64,000 nucleotides of DNA from an uncultured Lachnobacterium sp. (GCA_937889225.1 CALAST010000096.1:12792-76791); one strand, 5' to 3'; shown: positions 33,264 to 42,028, numbered from the stretch's first letter. Notes: generated by a model not told the origin, from the sequence alone. Numbers and translations are program-made.

Positions 33264-34619
33264 ATGCAAATCAATGAACATTCTGTTTTGTTTGGCAAAT
33301 ACGAGATGTTATCTCCACTTGGTACAGGCAGTTTCAGTACCGTATATCTTGCCAAACACATCATCTTAGAGAGTCATCGGGCAATCAAACTTATCCCCAA
33401 ACAAGATTCCTGTACCGACTCTTTACTAAACGAAGCAAAAATCTTAAAATCCCTATCACACCCCGGAATTCCCATTCTTTATGAAATAGAACAAGATGAC
33501 TCTTATTATTATCTGATAGAGGAATTTATCGAGGGTGAATCCTTAGATTCTTTTCTGCTTCATCAAAAAATTATTTCCCCAACTATTTTTTACAATTTAA
33601 GTATACAATTATGCGAAATTTTTTCATATCTTCATTCCATTCGACCTTATCCTATTCTTTATATGGATTTAAAGCCGGAACATATCTTAATATGCGGAAT
33701 GCAGATAAAACTTATCGATTTTAATGTATCGGCTTATATTAAAAAATCGGGAAATATCTTTCGTCTTTTTGGAAACGAGGATTTTAGTGCACCAGAAATA
33801 AAACTCGGTGCTATCCCCAATCTGCAATGGGACATTTATAGCATTGGAAAACTTATGCTTTATTTGTCTGATTTTGTGGAAAATCCTCTCTCTCAAAATA
33901 CCCAAACAATTATCAAACAGGCTGCAAGAAAAGACCCGACTTATCGTTTTGAAACGGTCGATAAGTTACTCTTAGCTCTTTCCTGTGAACAAACAACATC
34001 AAAACAGACACATTCTCGTAAAACAATTGCCGTAATCGGAAGCCATAAAGGCTGCGGATGCACTCATATATCCATATCTTTAACTTCCACTTTAAATTAT
34101 ATGGGATATTCCGCATGTTACTATGAAAAAAATGATACCGAATCTCTTTTTCGGGCTTTAGATTTTTTCCCTCATAAAAAAGAAAAAAACGGCTGTATTT
34201 TTTACCGCCTGTTTTGCGGCTATCCAAACTATGGACCGGGCATAAGTATACCGGAGCCTGATGCTGATATTCTCATTTTAAACTACGGAACTGCTTTGGA
34301 TGTTTGTGAAATTGAAGCAGATTTGTATTTGTTTATATGCACAAGCAGCATCTGGCACAGACAGGATGCCATCGATAAAAACGAAACTTTTTTACATTTC
34401 AAAGGAAACCGCAAAATCATCTGCAATATGGGAACAAAATCAGCCCTTTTACAATTAGCCAATCGGTTTTTATCTCCAATTTTTCTATATACTTATGATG
34501 CCGACCCATTTTTGGTCACTCCATCAAAAGTAAAGTTTGCTTCCGAATTACTCCATTTAAAAAGGAGGTCGCCACTATTTTTCCATTTAAAAAAATTGTT
34601 TATCCGAAAAAAGTCATAG
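33264..34619 (+). CDS. Ser/Thr protein kinase fused to a degenerate ParA/TadZ-like domain
   Basis: 451 residues from MQINEHSVLFGKYEML, with AAAGGAG just upstream. The kinase domain has a Gly loop LGTGSFSTVY, Lys in AIKLIP and a catalytic loop YMDLKPEHIL in which the Mg-binding Asn is His. IDFNVS stands in place of DFG, and SAPEIK for APE. Activity is therefore uncertain. From about residue 255 a ParA-like fold begins (KTIAVIGSHKGCGCTHISISLTSTL) with Cys and His where Lys and Thr of the P-loop are expected. No membrane helix is seen. Its 3' end overlaps the next ORF in the -1 frame (see 34561-34592). Confidence 0.85.
   Translation: MQINEHSVLFGKYEMLSPLGTGSFSTVYLAKHIILESHRAIKLIPKQDSCTDSLLNEAKILKSLSHPGIPILYEIEQDDSYYYLIEEFIEGESLDSFLLHQKIISPTIFYNLSIQLCEIFSYLHSIRPYPILYMDLKPEHILICGMQIKLIDFNVSAYIKKSGNIFRLFGNEDFSAPEIKLGAIPNLQWDIYSIGKLMLYLSDFVENPLSQNTQTIIKQAARKDPTYRFETVDKLLLALSCEQTTSKQTHSRKTIAVIGSHKGCGCTHISISLTSTLNYMGYSACYYEKNDTESLFRALDFFPHKKEKNGCIFYRLFCGYPNYGPGISIPEPDADILILNYGTALDVCEIEADLYLFICTSSIWHRQDAIDKNETFLHFKGNRKIICNMGTKSALLQLANRFLSPIFLYTYDADPFLVTPSKVKFASELLHLKRRSPLFFHLKKLFIRKKS
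34561..34592 (+). other. Possible -1 frameshift or ATT initiation site
   Basis: AAAGGAGG (34561-34568) lies inside the kinase gene. Eight bases later is ATT (34577) in the frame of the next ORF. At 34586-34592 the kinase frame reads T TTA AAA, a classical X XXY YYZ slippery heptamer, within a run of seven A. Downstream are inverted segments AGGCTT and AAGCCT. The next ORF has no ATG, GTG or TTG start in front of its conserved core. Either AUU initiation or a -1 frameshift giving a fusion of about 633 residues would explain it. Confidence 0.5.
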
Positions 34620-35164
34620 GCTTCAGCAGCGTGTTCCACGGAGCTGGTACGACTTCCATAAGCCTTGCCTTTTCCCATTTTTTACGTAATAAAAAACGAA
34701 AGAAAACGGCTTATGTCGAACTAAACTCCTCGGATGAAATCCGTTTTATCAAAGGAGGAACGCAAAAAAAGATGTTTTATCATATGGGAATCGCACTATT
34801 TCCAAATGTAACACCATCTTCGCTTTCTGACATTTTACAAATGGATTTTGAATATTTTATTTTGGATATGGGTGTGTTAAATACCTATACTGCCGAACAA
34901 TTTTCGCACTGCTATAAACAATTTATCGTAGGCAGCCTAAATAGCTGGAAGCGGCAAAAAACATTAGAAAAAATCAAACATTTTACAAAAAATACTATGA
35001 TACATCAGGATAAGGTGATATTTATCCGAGTCTCAGCAGAAAAAGAATCCAATCTCTCAATTTTTTCTAATCCATTTGCCAAAATAGTGAATGCCCCTTA
35101 TATTCCAAACCCGTTTCAAATTTCATTTGACTCATTTGGTTTTTATGAAAATTTATTAAGGTAA
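34577..35164 (+). CDS. Second degenerate ParA/TadZ-like protein, unusual start
   Basis: About 195 residues if begun at ATT 34577. The core starts KKVIGFSSVFHGAGTTSISLAFSHFL, a P-loop-like turn lacking the conserved Lys, and continues KRKKTAYVELNSSDE and FEYFILDMGVL, which parallel the ParA Asp motifs. The first standard start (GTG at 34631) would delete the leading beta strand and has no ribosome site. It overlaps the end of the kinase-ParA gene and resembles that gene's C-terminal half, so the two may form a pseudo-dimer or a frameshift fusion. I infer a TadZ-like localisation role. Confidence 0.7.
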   Translation: MFPFKKIVYPKKVIGFSSVFHGAGTTSISLAFSHFLRNKKRKKTAYVELNSSDEIRFIKGGTQKKMFYHMGIALFPNVTPSSLSDILQMDFEYFILDMGVLNTYTAEQFSHCYKQFIVGSLNSWKRQKTLEKIKHFTKNTMIHQDKVIFIRVSAEKESNLSIFSNPFAKIVNAPYIPNPFQISFDSFGFYENLLR

Positions 35165-35207
35165 TTTTAATAACCACAAAATCTATAACAAAGGAGGGAA
35201 ATTTCCT

Positions 35208-35252
35208 ATGACTAAACTCTCAATGTCTCAGCAAAAGTTTAGTCATATCTAA
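35208..35252 (+). other. 14-codon ORF inside an 11-bp hairpin, strong Shine-Dalgarno
   Basis: AAAGGAGGG lies 9 bases before ATG 35208, which opens MTKLSMSQQKFSHI and stops. The start region ATGACTAAACT (35208-35218) pairs perfectly with AGTTTAGTCAT (35236-35246), so the start codon would be held in the stem. It could be a leader peptide, a regulatory hairpin or the stub of a lost gene. It lies 43 bases after the second ParA-like ORF. Confidence 0.35.
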
Positions 35253-35302
35253 ACACACAACCGCTGTAAGAAAAAAAGATAAATAACGGATATAACAAAC
35301 CT

Positions 35303-35335
35303 TAGGAGTCGGCATTTCAAATACCGACTCCTAAA
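35303..35335. terminator. Strong hairpin without T-run, possible terminator
   Basis: TTAGGAGTCGG and CCGACTCCTAA form a perfect 11-bp stem with an 11-base loop, ahead of the GH18 promoter. Neither strand has the T-run of an ordinary terminator, so a processing or structural role is also possible. Confidence 0.45.
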
Positions 35336-35340
35336 AATGT

Positions 35341-35369
35341 TTGCTTCCCTACTTATACAATGATATAAT
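35341..35369 (+). promoter_or_regulatory. Sigma-A promoter of the GH18 gene
   Basis: TTGCTT (35341-35346) and TATAAT (35364-35369) with 17-bp spacing, 42 bases upstream of the ATG. Confidence 0.75.
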
Positions 35370-35410
35370 AATGGCATATCTTATATCATAATAAAGGAAG
35401 GTCTATTTAC

Positions 35411-37165
35411 ATGAGAAAAAAAACAAATGTAACGAGAACACTCCCCAAAAAAGCCATACCTATACTTATTATCTCAGGGCTTATTTTACTGGTTCTCGCT
35501 TTTATTGTGGGGTCTGCTTTACTCAAGCGTTATACGCCAACCAAAGAACGCATGGCTCTGACGGATTACTATGAAATAACCGATGAATCCCAAGTGGCAA
35601 TCACTTTAAACAACACCGTTCTTGACAGTTATGCCACTTCTATTAATGGGAATATTTACTTAGATTATAATTTTGTACATGATATCATCAATCCCCGTTT
35701 TTACTGGGATTCAAATGAAAATGTCTTGCTCTATACAACCGCCTCAAATGTAATTTCTGCACATTCAGACTCTAACAGCTATAGTGTTGGAAAAACGACA
35801 AACGATTATGGCAGAACCATTGTAAAAGCAAATGCTGATTCCGCATGGGTGGATATTGAATTTGTAAAACAATATTCAGACTTTACTTATACCGTATACG
35901 AAAATCCAACTCGTGTTGTTATCACAAATGCATGGGAAGAAATTACCACAGCAAAAGTAAAGAAAAACACCGAAGTTCGCCAAAAAGGTGGTATTAAAAG
36001 TCCTATTCTTGCTGATGTTGCAAAGAATGATGTCGTTACCATCTTAGAAACAGATGAAACATGGACAAAAGTTTGTACAAAGGATGGCATTACAGGCTAT
36101 ATTCGTTCCAAATATGTAAATAACAAAACGCAAACCACACCTGTTAGTGAATTTGTTCCGGAAGAATTCAGTCATATTAAAATTGACAAATCCATAAACC
36201 TTGTATGGCATCAGATGTATGGCAGTTCAAGCGGGGCACAGGCAATTGAACTTTTAACTAATTCCAAAGGCGTAAATGTCGTATCGCCAACATGGTTTTA
36301 TGTAAAAAATAACAATGGTGATATTTCCAGCATTGCAAGCAATGACTATGTGGATTACTGTCATAGTCAGGGCGTTCAAGTTTGGGGACTTGTCAGCAAT
36401 TTTGACACCCAGTCTTCTGCTGTAGATACTTCCTACCTGCTTACACACACATCCTCTCGCCAAAATCTTGTAAACCAGCTTATTGCAAAAGCATTACAGT
36501 ATGATTTGGATGGCATCAATGTCGACTTTGAAAGTATGAATGGTCCGGAAGTTGGAGATGGATATATTCAGTTTATCCGCGAACTCTCCATCAAATGTGC
36601 AAATAATGACATTATTCTCTCTGTGGATGTGCCTGTTCCTGCTGCTTATAATAATTTTTATCACTATACGGAATTGGGATTATTTGCAGATTATGTGGTT
36701 GTCATGGCTTATGATGAGCACTATGGTCAGGCAAGCGGAGAAGGTTCTGTTGCTTCCTTAACTTGGACAGAAGAAGCCATCAACAATCTTTTAGCAGAAG
36801 AAGTTCCGGCAAATCAGATTGTTTTTGGTATTCCTTTCTATACCAAGCTTTGGAACTTAACACCAACGACAAGTGAAGAAAGTGCAGAATCCTCTTATAT
36901 TATCGGATTTGAAAATCTCGGAATGGATAAAGCATCCGGATGGATGACCAACAATATCCAAGAACCTGTTTGGTTAGAAGAATGTGGTCAGTATTATGGC
37001 GAATGTGTCAAAAATGGAAAGACCTATAAGATGTGGTTAGAAGACACAACTTCCCTTGAACAGCGTCTGCAACTTATGAAAAAATACAACCTTGGCGGAG
37101 CTGCTTTTTGGAAATATGGGTTGGAGACAGATAAGGTTTGGGATATTATTATTAAATATATGTAA
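35411..37165 (+). CDS. Glycoside hydrolase family 18 protein with SH3 domain, membrane-anchored
   Basis: 584 residues. An N-terminal anchor helix spans about 15-38. Two copper-amine-oxidase-N-like or stalk regions follow (about 50-170). A bacterial SH3 domain (NTEVRQKGGIKSPILADV, about 180-235) leads to a GH18 TIM barrel (about 255-584). The catalytic motif is DLDGINVDFE with Glu at residue 374. It resembles the YaaH/SleL group that cuts peptidoglycan glycans after N-acetylglucosamine, but has no LysM repeats. It should act outside the membrane on the wall. Substrate not proven. Confidence 0.9.
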   Translation: MRKKTNVTRTLPKKAIPILIISGLILLVLAFIVGSALLKRYTPTKERMALTDYYEITDESQVAITLNNTVLDSYATSINGNIYLDYNFVHDIINPRFYWDSNENVLLYTTASNVISAHSDSNSYSVGKTTNDYGRTIVKANADSAWVDIEFVKQYSDFTYTVYENPTRVVITNAWEEITTAKVKKNTEVRQKGGIKSPILADVAKNDVVTILETDETWTKVCTKDGITGYIRSKYVNNKTQTTPVSEFVPEEFSHIKIDKSINLVWHQMYGSSSGAQAIELLTNSKGVNVVSPTWFYVKNNNGDISSIASNDYVDYCHSQGVQVWGLVSNFDTQSSAVDTSYLLTHTSSRQNLVNQLIAKALQYDLDGINVDFESMNGPEVGDGYIQFIRELSIKCANNDIILSVDVPVPAAYNNFYHYTELGLFADYVVVMAYDEHYGQASGEGSVASLTWTEEAINNLLAEEVPANQIVFGIPFYTKLWNLTPTTSEESAESSYIIGFENLGMDKASGWMTNNIQEPVWLEECGQYYGECVKNGKTYKMWLEDTTSLEQRLQLMKKYNLGGAAFWKYGLETDKVWDIIIKYM

Positions 37166-37255
37166 TGATTAAATGCATATTATTTCTTCCTAAAAAAGCT
37201 AAAATTAATCTTTATGGGTAGAAAAACTGTCATTTTTATTTCAATATTTTTAACA

Positions 37256-37320
37256 CAAAAAATCAGGCATATGATATTCTTTCCTATTGTAGAGAATATA
37301 TCATATACCTGATTTTTTAA
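37256..37320. terminator. Bidirectional terminator after the GH18 gene
   Basis: AAAAAATCAGG(c)ATATGATAT pairs with ATATCATATACCTGATTTTTT around a 20-base loop. It lies between the convergent GH18 gene and the dynamin-like cassette. Confidence 0.88.
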
Positions 37321-37359
37321 TTTCGTCCTTATTTTCCAATGTCTGAAAAATACCCATAC

Positions 37360-37809
37360 CTAACTTCTAGCCATTTCATAAAGTTCTTCTGCTGCTTCCT
37401 TTACCAGAGAATCTATCTTATAGGTATTACCTTCTATATTCTCCCATCTTGATTTATATTTTTCTCCTACTTTCTTAACCGCATTTGGCAATTCCCTATC
37501 ATGATACATTTGTTTAATAATTCCAATTGTACCTCCACCCAAAACAGCAGCCACAGCCCATCCAACCGGTGTAGATAAGAAAGCTGTAATCGCAGCAACG
37601 AATCCAACAGGACCTACAGCAAGGATTCCTATTACTACTCCAATAAATATTCGCCAGTCTTTTGTAATAAGTTCCATAATAGCTTTATACGTTGTAGACG
37701 AAACTCTATATAAATCTTCAATTCCACAATTATGTCTCTCTCTACAAAGCTTATCACATTCCACCAAAACATCATTCATATAATCATTAAAACTATAATA
37801 ACGGCTCAT
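37360..37809 (-). CDS. Small membrane-hairpin protein of the dynamin-like cassette, 149 residues
   Basis: A helical N-terminal half (FNDYMNDVLVECDKLCRERHN) is followed by two close hydrophobic segments (about 53-72 and 76-97, Gly-rich: IGVVIGILAVGPVGFVAA and PVGWAVAAVLGGGTIGII). The end is a charged helical tail. The form is like the membrane paddle of dynamin-like proteins but without a GTPase. It starts 6 bases after the 295-residue GTPase and is likely co-translated with it. Family not recognised. It may be a split-off membrane subunit. Confidence 0.75.
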   Translation of the reverse strand: MSRYYSFNDYMNDVLVECDKLCRERHNCGIEDLYRVSSTTYKAIMELITKDWRIFIGVVIGILAVGPVGFVAAITAFLSTPVGWAVAAVLGGGTIGIIKQMYHDRELPNAVKKVGEKYKSRWENIEGNTYKIDSLVKEAAEELYEMARS

Positions 37810-37815
37810 AAAAAG

Positions 37816-38703
37816 CTACCTCCATTCATGGGTTATGGGATTATAATTTGTAATTCGTTCTTTTAATGCCTCCATAAGCATAGGTATACTACTCAATTCT
37901 TTTATTGTATCTGCATCCGTCTTATAGCCTTCTTCCTCTAACAATCCTTTAATATGTTTTATTACCGTATCCGGTCTGTCGATATCTTTTTTACTTAACT
38001 CAAACTCCGGCATCTGTGACCAGTAAAACAAAAAATTACAAGGATAGATGAGCTTATCACAAATCGGGAATAGAGAAATTCCAGCGGACTGCAACCAACT
38101 TACATTTTGTTCCATAATTTCCTGATTAATCTCATGGCATGGAATCCAACGCTCCTCTCTACGTCCTTGATTGCAATTCATAAGAATGGAAATCGGAATG
38201 TTTCGCTCAGATAATTTTATGAGCAGTTCCTTATCCATCTGTGAAAATCCTCTATTTGTCATAACATACAAAATATAATTCACATGAGGCAATGCGGATA
38301 GTGCCCTCTTTGTGTCAGTATCGTTTGCATTATATCCCGGAGTATCCACAATATCACAAATTTCTAAAAATAAACTGTCAGCCCATGACTCAATATGAAA
38401 TCCACTCTCAATATTCACCTTTTCAACAAAGGAAGATTCTCTGATTTCCTCTAATGTAACAGGATACAATTCTCCTTGTTTTGAACGATATTTTAATTTC
38501 ATCTCCGAATTATATCGATATCGGGTAGTCAATGCTGTTGTGGAACGTCCTTTGCCTGCTAAGGCCAAATAATGACCTAGCAGACAATTTAAAAAGGTTG
38601 ATTTTCCGATTTGAAAATTTCCATAAATTGCTATAATCGGACGTTCTTTTGCAAAATCAGCAGAAATATGCCCTTCCTTAATAAAATCACTCCATTTTCG
38701 CAC
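37816..38703 (-). CDS. Dynamin-like GTPase, short form (295 residues)
   Basis: GTPase motifs are clear: G1 GNFQIGKST (residues 28-36), G2 probably STTALTTRY (Thr about 58-60), G3 DTPG (120-123), and a degenerate G4 MNCNQG (about 175). The domain fits the dynamin/IRG-like group. There is no membrane helix and no long stalk; those functions may come from the small hairpin protein encoded next. It lies 18 bases downstream of the 893-residue dynamin-like gene. Bacterial dynamin pairs shape or repair membranes, and some act in phage defence. Confidence 0.85.
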   Translation of the reverse strand: MRKWSDFIKEGHISADFAKERPIIAIYGNFQIGKSTFLNCLLGHYLALAGKGRSTTALTTRYRYNSEMKLKYRSKQGELYPVTLEEIRESSFVEKVNIESGFHIESWADSLFLEICDIVDTPGYNANDTDTKRALSALPHVNYILYVMTNRGFSQMDKELLIKLSERNIPISILMNCNQGRREERWIPCHEINQEIMEQNVSWLQSAGISLFPICDKLIYPCNFLFYWSQMPEFELSKKDIDRPDTVIKHIKGLLEEEGYKTDADTIKELSSIPMLMEALKERITNYNPITHEWR

Positions 38704-38721
38704 AATAACTCTTCTCCTGCA

Positions 38722-41403
38722 TTAAGACCAAATTTTGTTAATTTCAGCTAACATGACATTCATTTTCTTACGGAGAGGCTCAATTCTCTCTGTACGCCAT
38801 ATACGTGCTTTTTCTGCAATTTTATTTCGTTCTTCTACGGTCTTGTTTAAGACATTCTGTCTTTCTTGATAAACATTTTCAAGGTCTAATCTTTGCTGTT
38901 CTACGATACCTTTAAATAAAGAAACATAAAATTCTCGATATACGGAAACACCCGGTTCCGGTGGATTTTTCGTCATATCTCCATTGATAATATTATTTTT
39001 AATGTTAAATTGTTCCTCAATAATTTGAGACCTCATTTTAGAAATAATGTCTTTTTCAATCTGCTTAATCTTTTCCTGCTTCTTTCCTGCTGCAATAGCA
39101 TAAACAACCGTTGCAACAATAGCAGATACTACCATTAAGATTTCAGCGAAACCAGGGATAATAAAATCTAACGGAAGAATATAAACATATATCCATGCAA
39201 GTCCAACATAAGTACCTGCACTTGCCAATAGCCCCTTTATCACAGCACCTGTTCCCGTACCAAATGCAACTGCTGTATTCGTGATAATATTACGCACATC
39301 TGCATTCACTGCATCCTTTGACATAATGCCACAGATTCCTTCCGGAACAGGAGCAAGATTCGATAACATGGAATTTTCTTCTAAGCCAAGTTTTTTCCAC
39401 GTCTTAATCATATTGCGCTGTACATATTCCACTTTCTTTTTGATATTTTCATTATACTCGGAGGAATATTCAATATTATTTCCCCATTTCGTACCCAATT
39501 GTACCATCGCAGATTGCAATTCCTGCTGAATAATTGCCGCACTCTTTTCTTTAATTCCATTTGGGTCTCTTTCAATAAATGGTCTTTCTCCTGTAAACCA
39601 TTCTGAAAGTGTATTACCCGTTTTTTCTAACCATCTTCTTCCTTTATCTGCAATATCTTTTACATTGCCCACTAAACCTGTTAAATCAAAAATTTGGGGT
39701 GCTGCTTCTTTTGCCGCATCTTCTACTGCTGCTAAAATAACATTGTTAAAGTAATCCTCTGCAAGTGCCTTATCAATTCCTGATGTAAAATGGGTATCCA
39801 CTAAATCATCCACTTCTTCTGAAAACTGTTCTAACAATGCTTTTGCATTTTCATAATCAACCTCTGCTTCCTCGGCTTTCATCTGAACTGCATTTTCTTT
39901 TTCCATTAATGTTTGTTCAATTTCTTCGAGTGCACTCGCAGCTGGCTGTACACCTAAATCACGTAACACTCCCGATACACGGTTATTCATTACGTGCTCT
40001 CTTAAAGCAGTTATCATATTCTTCCAGTTACTTGCCTGTTCAATCATTTCTACAGTCTGCTCACAAAGCCCCCGTTCCGTTAATTCATCTGCTGCATCAT
40101 CTGCATCAATTGTGCGTAACACTTTTACTGTCGTTTTCTTCCATGCTTCTTCTAAGGTTGTAAACTTGATTTTTCGTTTTCTTGCATCTTCAATAATTGC
40201 TTCTTGTGTCAAAACATCCATACCATTGTTTAACATGAGCATTCCTTGTGCTGCACGTACTGCTAAAAATGCATTGTAATACAACAATTTCTTTTGATGC
40301 ACAGCACAATATCCGGCTTCCTCAATACTTGCAAGAATGGATTGCTCAATGCCATCTTCCTGTTGGATGATTTCCGGATTTTTACGGAAATTTACAACAA
40401 ACACAACCTTTTCAGCCATACCTGCATTGCTGAGTTTTCGCAACATCTCTTTATCGGCAGTCGATAATTGCTGTTCTCCATCTAAAATAAAGAGAATTAC
40501 AGCTGCATTGCTAGCGGCTCTTAATGCTCGTGCTGTATCCTCATTGCTTGCCATTGTACCCGGAGAATCAATTACAGCTGTTCCTGTTTCTCCCATAAAT
40601 TCCGAATGAACCGGTACAACAACATCTTCTACAAATACATACAATGACTCCAATTCACCAAACAATAACTTTCCATCTGCACCTTTGCAATTCACAATTT
40701 GATATCCATACTCACGCAATTTGCTCCAACGTGTTTCCAAATCACGCGGAAATGCAACAAATGGTTGTATATCTTCAAGAGTCTTAAATTTTCCGTGAAG
40801 CAGTTTCAAATAAGAATCACATCCATAATAACTCACAATCAATATTGCACTACGCAGCATAGCAAGCTTTTCCACATCATAATTCTTATCCTTTTTATAC
40901 TCCTCAATTTCTGCTTTTACCGCATTTATTAAAATATTGCGACTTTGTTCATCATCAAGGTCATAATTGGATGCATTTACATCTTCCAGCTGACCGCCAC
41001 AACTTTCAAGAACATGCTCTACAAGTGCTTGTTTCGAATATGTATGAATCTTTACCTCCGTACTGTTTTTATCATTATAAATTGTCACGGAAACTGCACT
41101 TGTACGAATACCACCGCCACCTTTTCCAACCGGAATCACTTCACGTCCATCTGCCATCGCACTCGTTGTCGTTGACTTACCTCTCTGAAAACCTGCAAAA
41201 AGCGATACTGGCAACGTATTGTCCTTTAAAATACTCTGTGAATACTTTAACTTTTCCAATACTTTACTTCCACAATGTCTAAAATCGAAATCACCCATCA
41301 AAAGCTGTGTGTAATTAATGGCATCTCCCATAACCAGAATGCCTTCTTCACGATATTTGTCAAAAAGCTCCAAATTTTCTTTTGCATCTAATTGTTTTCC
41401 CAT
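38722..41403 (-). CDS. Dynamin-family GTPase, long form (893 residues)
   Basis: Starts MGKQLDAKENLELF after an AGGAAG site. GTPase domain: G1 GFQRGKST (residues 71-78), G3 DSPG (279-282), G4-like NFRK (338). A long helical stalk (about 430-650) contains LEEIEQTLMEKENAVQMKAEEAEVDYENAK. Two strong hydrophobic segments near 705-770 form a membrane hairpin, followed by a helical end rich in Lys and Glu. The insertion between G1 and G3 is about 200 residues, much longer than in classical dynamins. It should tubulate, fuse or seal membranes in a GTP-dependent way with its neighbour. Confidence 0.87.
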   Translation of the reverse strand: MGKQLDAKENLELFDKYREEGILVMGDAINYTQLLMGDFDFRHCGSKVLEKLKYSQSILKDNTLPVSLFAGFQRGKSTTTSAMADGREVIPVGKGGGGIRTSAVSVTIYNDKNSTEVKIHTYSKQALVEHVLESCGGQLEDVNASNYDLDDEQSRNILINAVKAEIEEYKKDKNYDVEKLAMLRSAILIVSYYGCDSYLKLLHGKFKTLEDIQPFVAFPRDLETRWSKLREYGYQIVNCKGADGKLLFGELESLYVFVEDVVVPVHSEFMGETGTAVIDSPGTMASNEDTARALRAASNAAVILFILDGEQQLSTADKEMLRKLSNAGMAEKVVFVVNFRKNPEIIQQEDGIEQSILASIEEAGYCAVHQKKLLYYNAFLAVRAAQGMLMLNNGMDVLTQEAIIEDARKRKIKFTTLEEAWKKTTVKVLRTIDADDAADELTERGLCEQTVEMIEQASNWKNMITALREHVMNNRVSGVLRDLGVQPAASALEEIEQTLMEKENAVQMKAEEAEVDYENAKALLEQFSEEVDDLVDTHFTSGIDKALAEDYFNNVILAAVEDAAKEAAPQIFDLTGLVGNVKDIADKGRRWLEKTGNTLSEWFTGERPFIERDPNGIKEKSAAIIQQELQSAMVQLGTKWGNNIEYSSEYNENIKKKVEYVQRNMIKTWKKLGLEENSMLSNLAPVPEGICGIMSKDAVNADVRNIITNTAVAFGTGTGAVIKGLLASAGTYVGLAWIYVYILPLDFIIPGFAEILMVVSAIVATVVYAIAAGKKQEKIKQIEKDIISKMRSQIIEEQFNIKNNIINGDMTKNPPEPGVSVYREFYVSLFKGIVEQQRLDLENVYQERQNVLNKTVEERNKIAEKARIWRTERIEPLRKKMNVMLAEINKIWS

Positions 41404-41497
41404 ATTTTTCTTCCTTTCCGTCATATTATTGTTTTTATAGTTTTATTCTTCGACTTTTTATTACCCGCATATACCATATATCCAAAAAGTCCCTTCT

Positions 41498-41737
41498 TTA
41501 CTCTCCTAATGGCTCCAAGCTGCACCGTTCCAATTCACTCTCTAATTGATTGCTAATTTCCTTCACACAAATGCTGATACATTTCATAGCATCCAATGCC
41601 TGCTTTTGTACATTTTCACTTTGCAATCCAAAATGTAGGGATAAAATCGTACTATGCAATGCCTTTACGCTATTTGAGATACTTTTCATCTGTTCTATAT
41701 GCTGCAAATATTCTATGCTATCTTTATAATCCTCCAT
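41498..41737 (-). CDS. Small helical protein upstream of the dynamin-like cassette, 79 residues
   Basis: MEDYKDSIEYLQHIEQMKSISNSVKALHSTIL and the rest form probable helices with heptad spacing. It is acidic, with no membrane helix. AAGGAAG precedes the paired ATGs. It lies 94 bases upstream of the long GTPase on the same strand and is probably in its transcript. The family is unknown. It may be a coiled-coil partner of the GTPases. Confidence 0.65.
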   Translation of the reverse strand: MEDYKDSIEYLQHIEQMKSISNSVKALHSTILSLHFGLQSENVQKQALDAMKCISICVKEISNQLESELERCSLEPLGE

Positions 41738-42028
41738 CATTTTTCTTCCTTTTCATGCTTTTGTGTATTTTGCCTTTCATTTACTATCACAGCATACTAT
41801 ACGTTCTGGTATTATGCAAATTGCGTTAACTAAAAATTCAAAGGAATTATTACCGTTCACAGTACAAATTATATCATCTTTTTACACCCCTCTCAATGCT
41901 CTAAGTATATTTTTCATAACCTAAAGAAATCCTATGGACAGTATCATATTTTTTTAGAAATACCCATGAACACAACAATAATTCTTTGATATGCAAACAT
42001 AACAATATCATAACTGAGGAGGTTAATT

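Noticed and set aside
34631..35164. GTG at 34631 as the start of the second ParA-like ORF
   Set aside because: It would remove the first beta strand of the fold and has no Shine-Dalgarno sequence.
41850..41875. Third copy of the MITE-like element (TTACCGTTCACAGTA)
   Set aside because: Only about 15 bases resemble one terminal repeat and no second end is found. It may be chance or a deep remnant.
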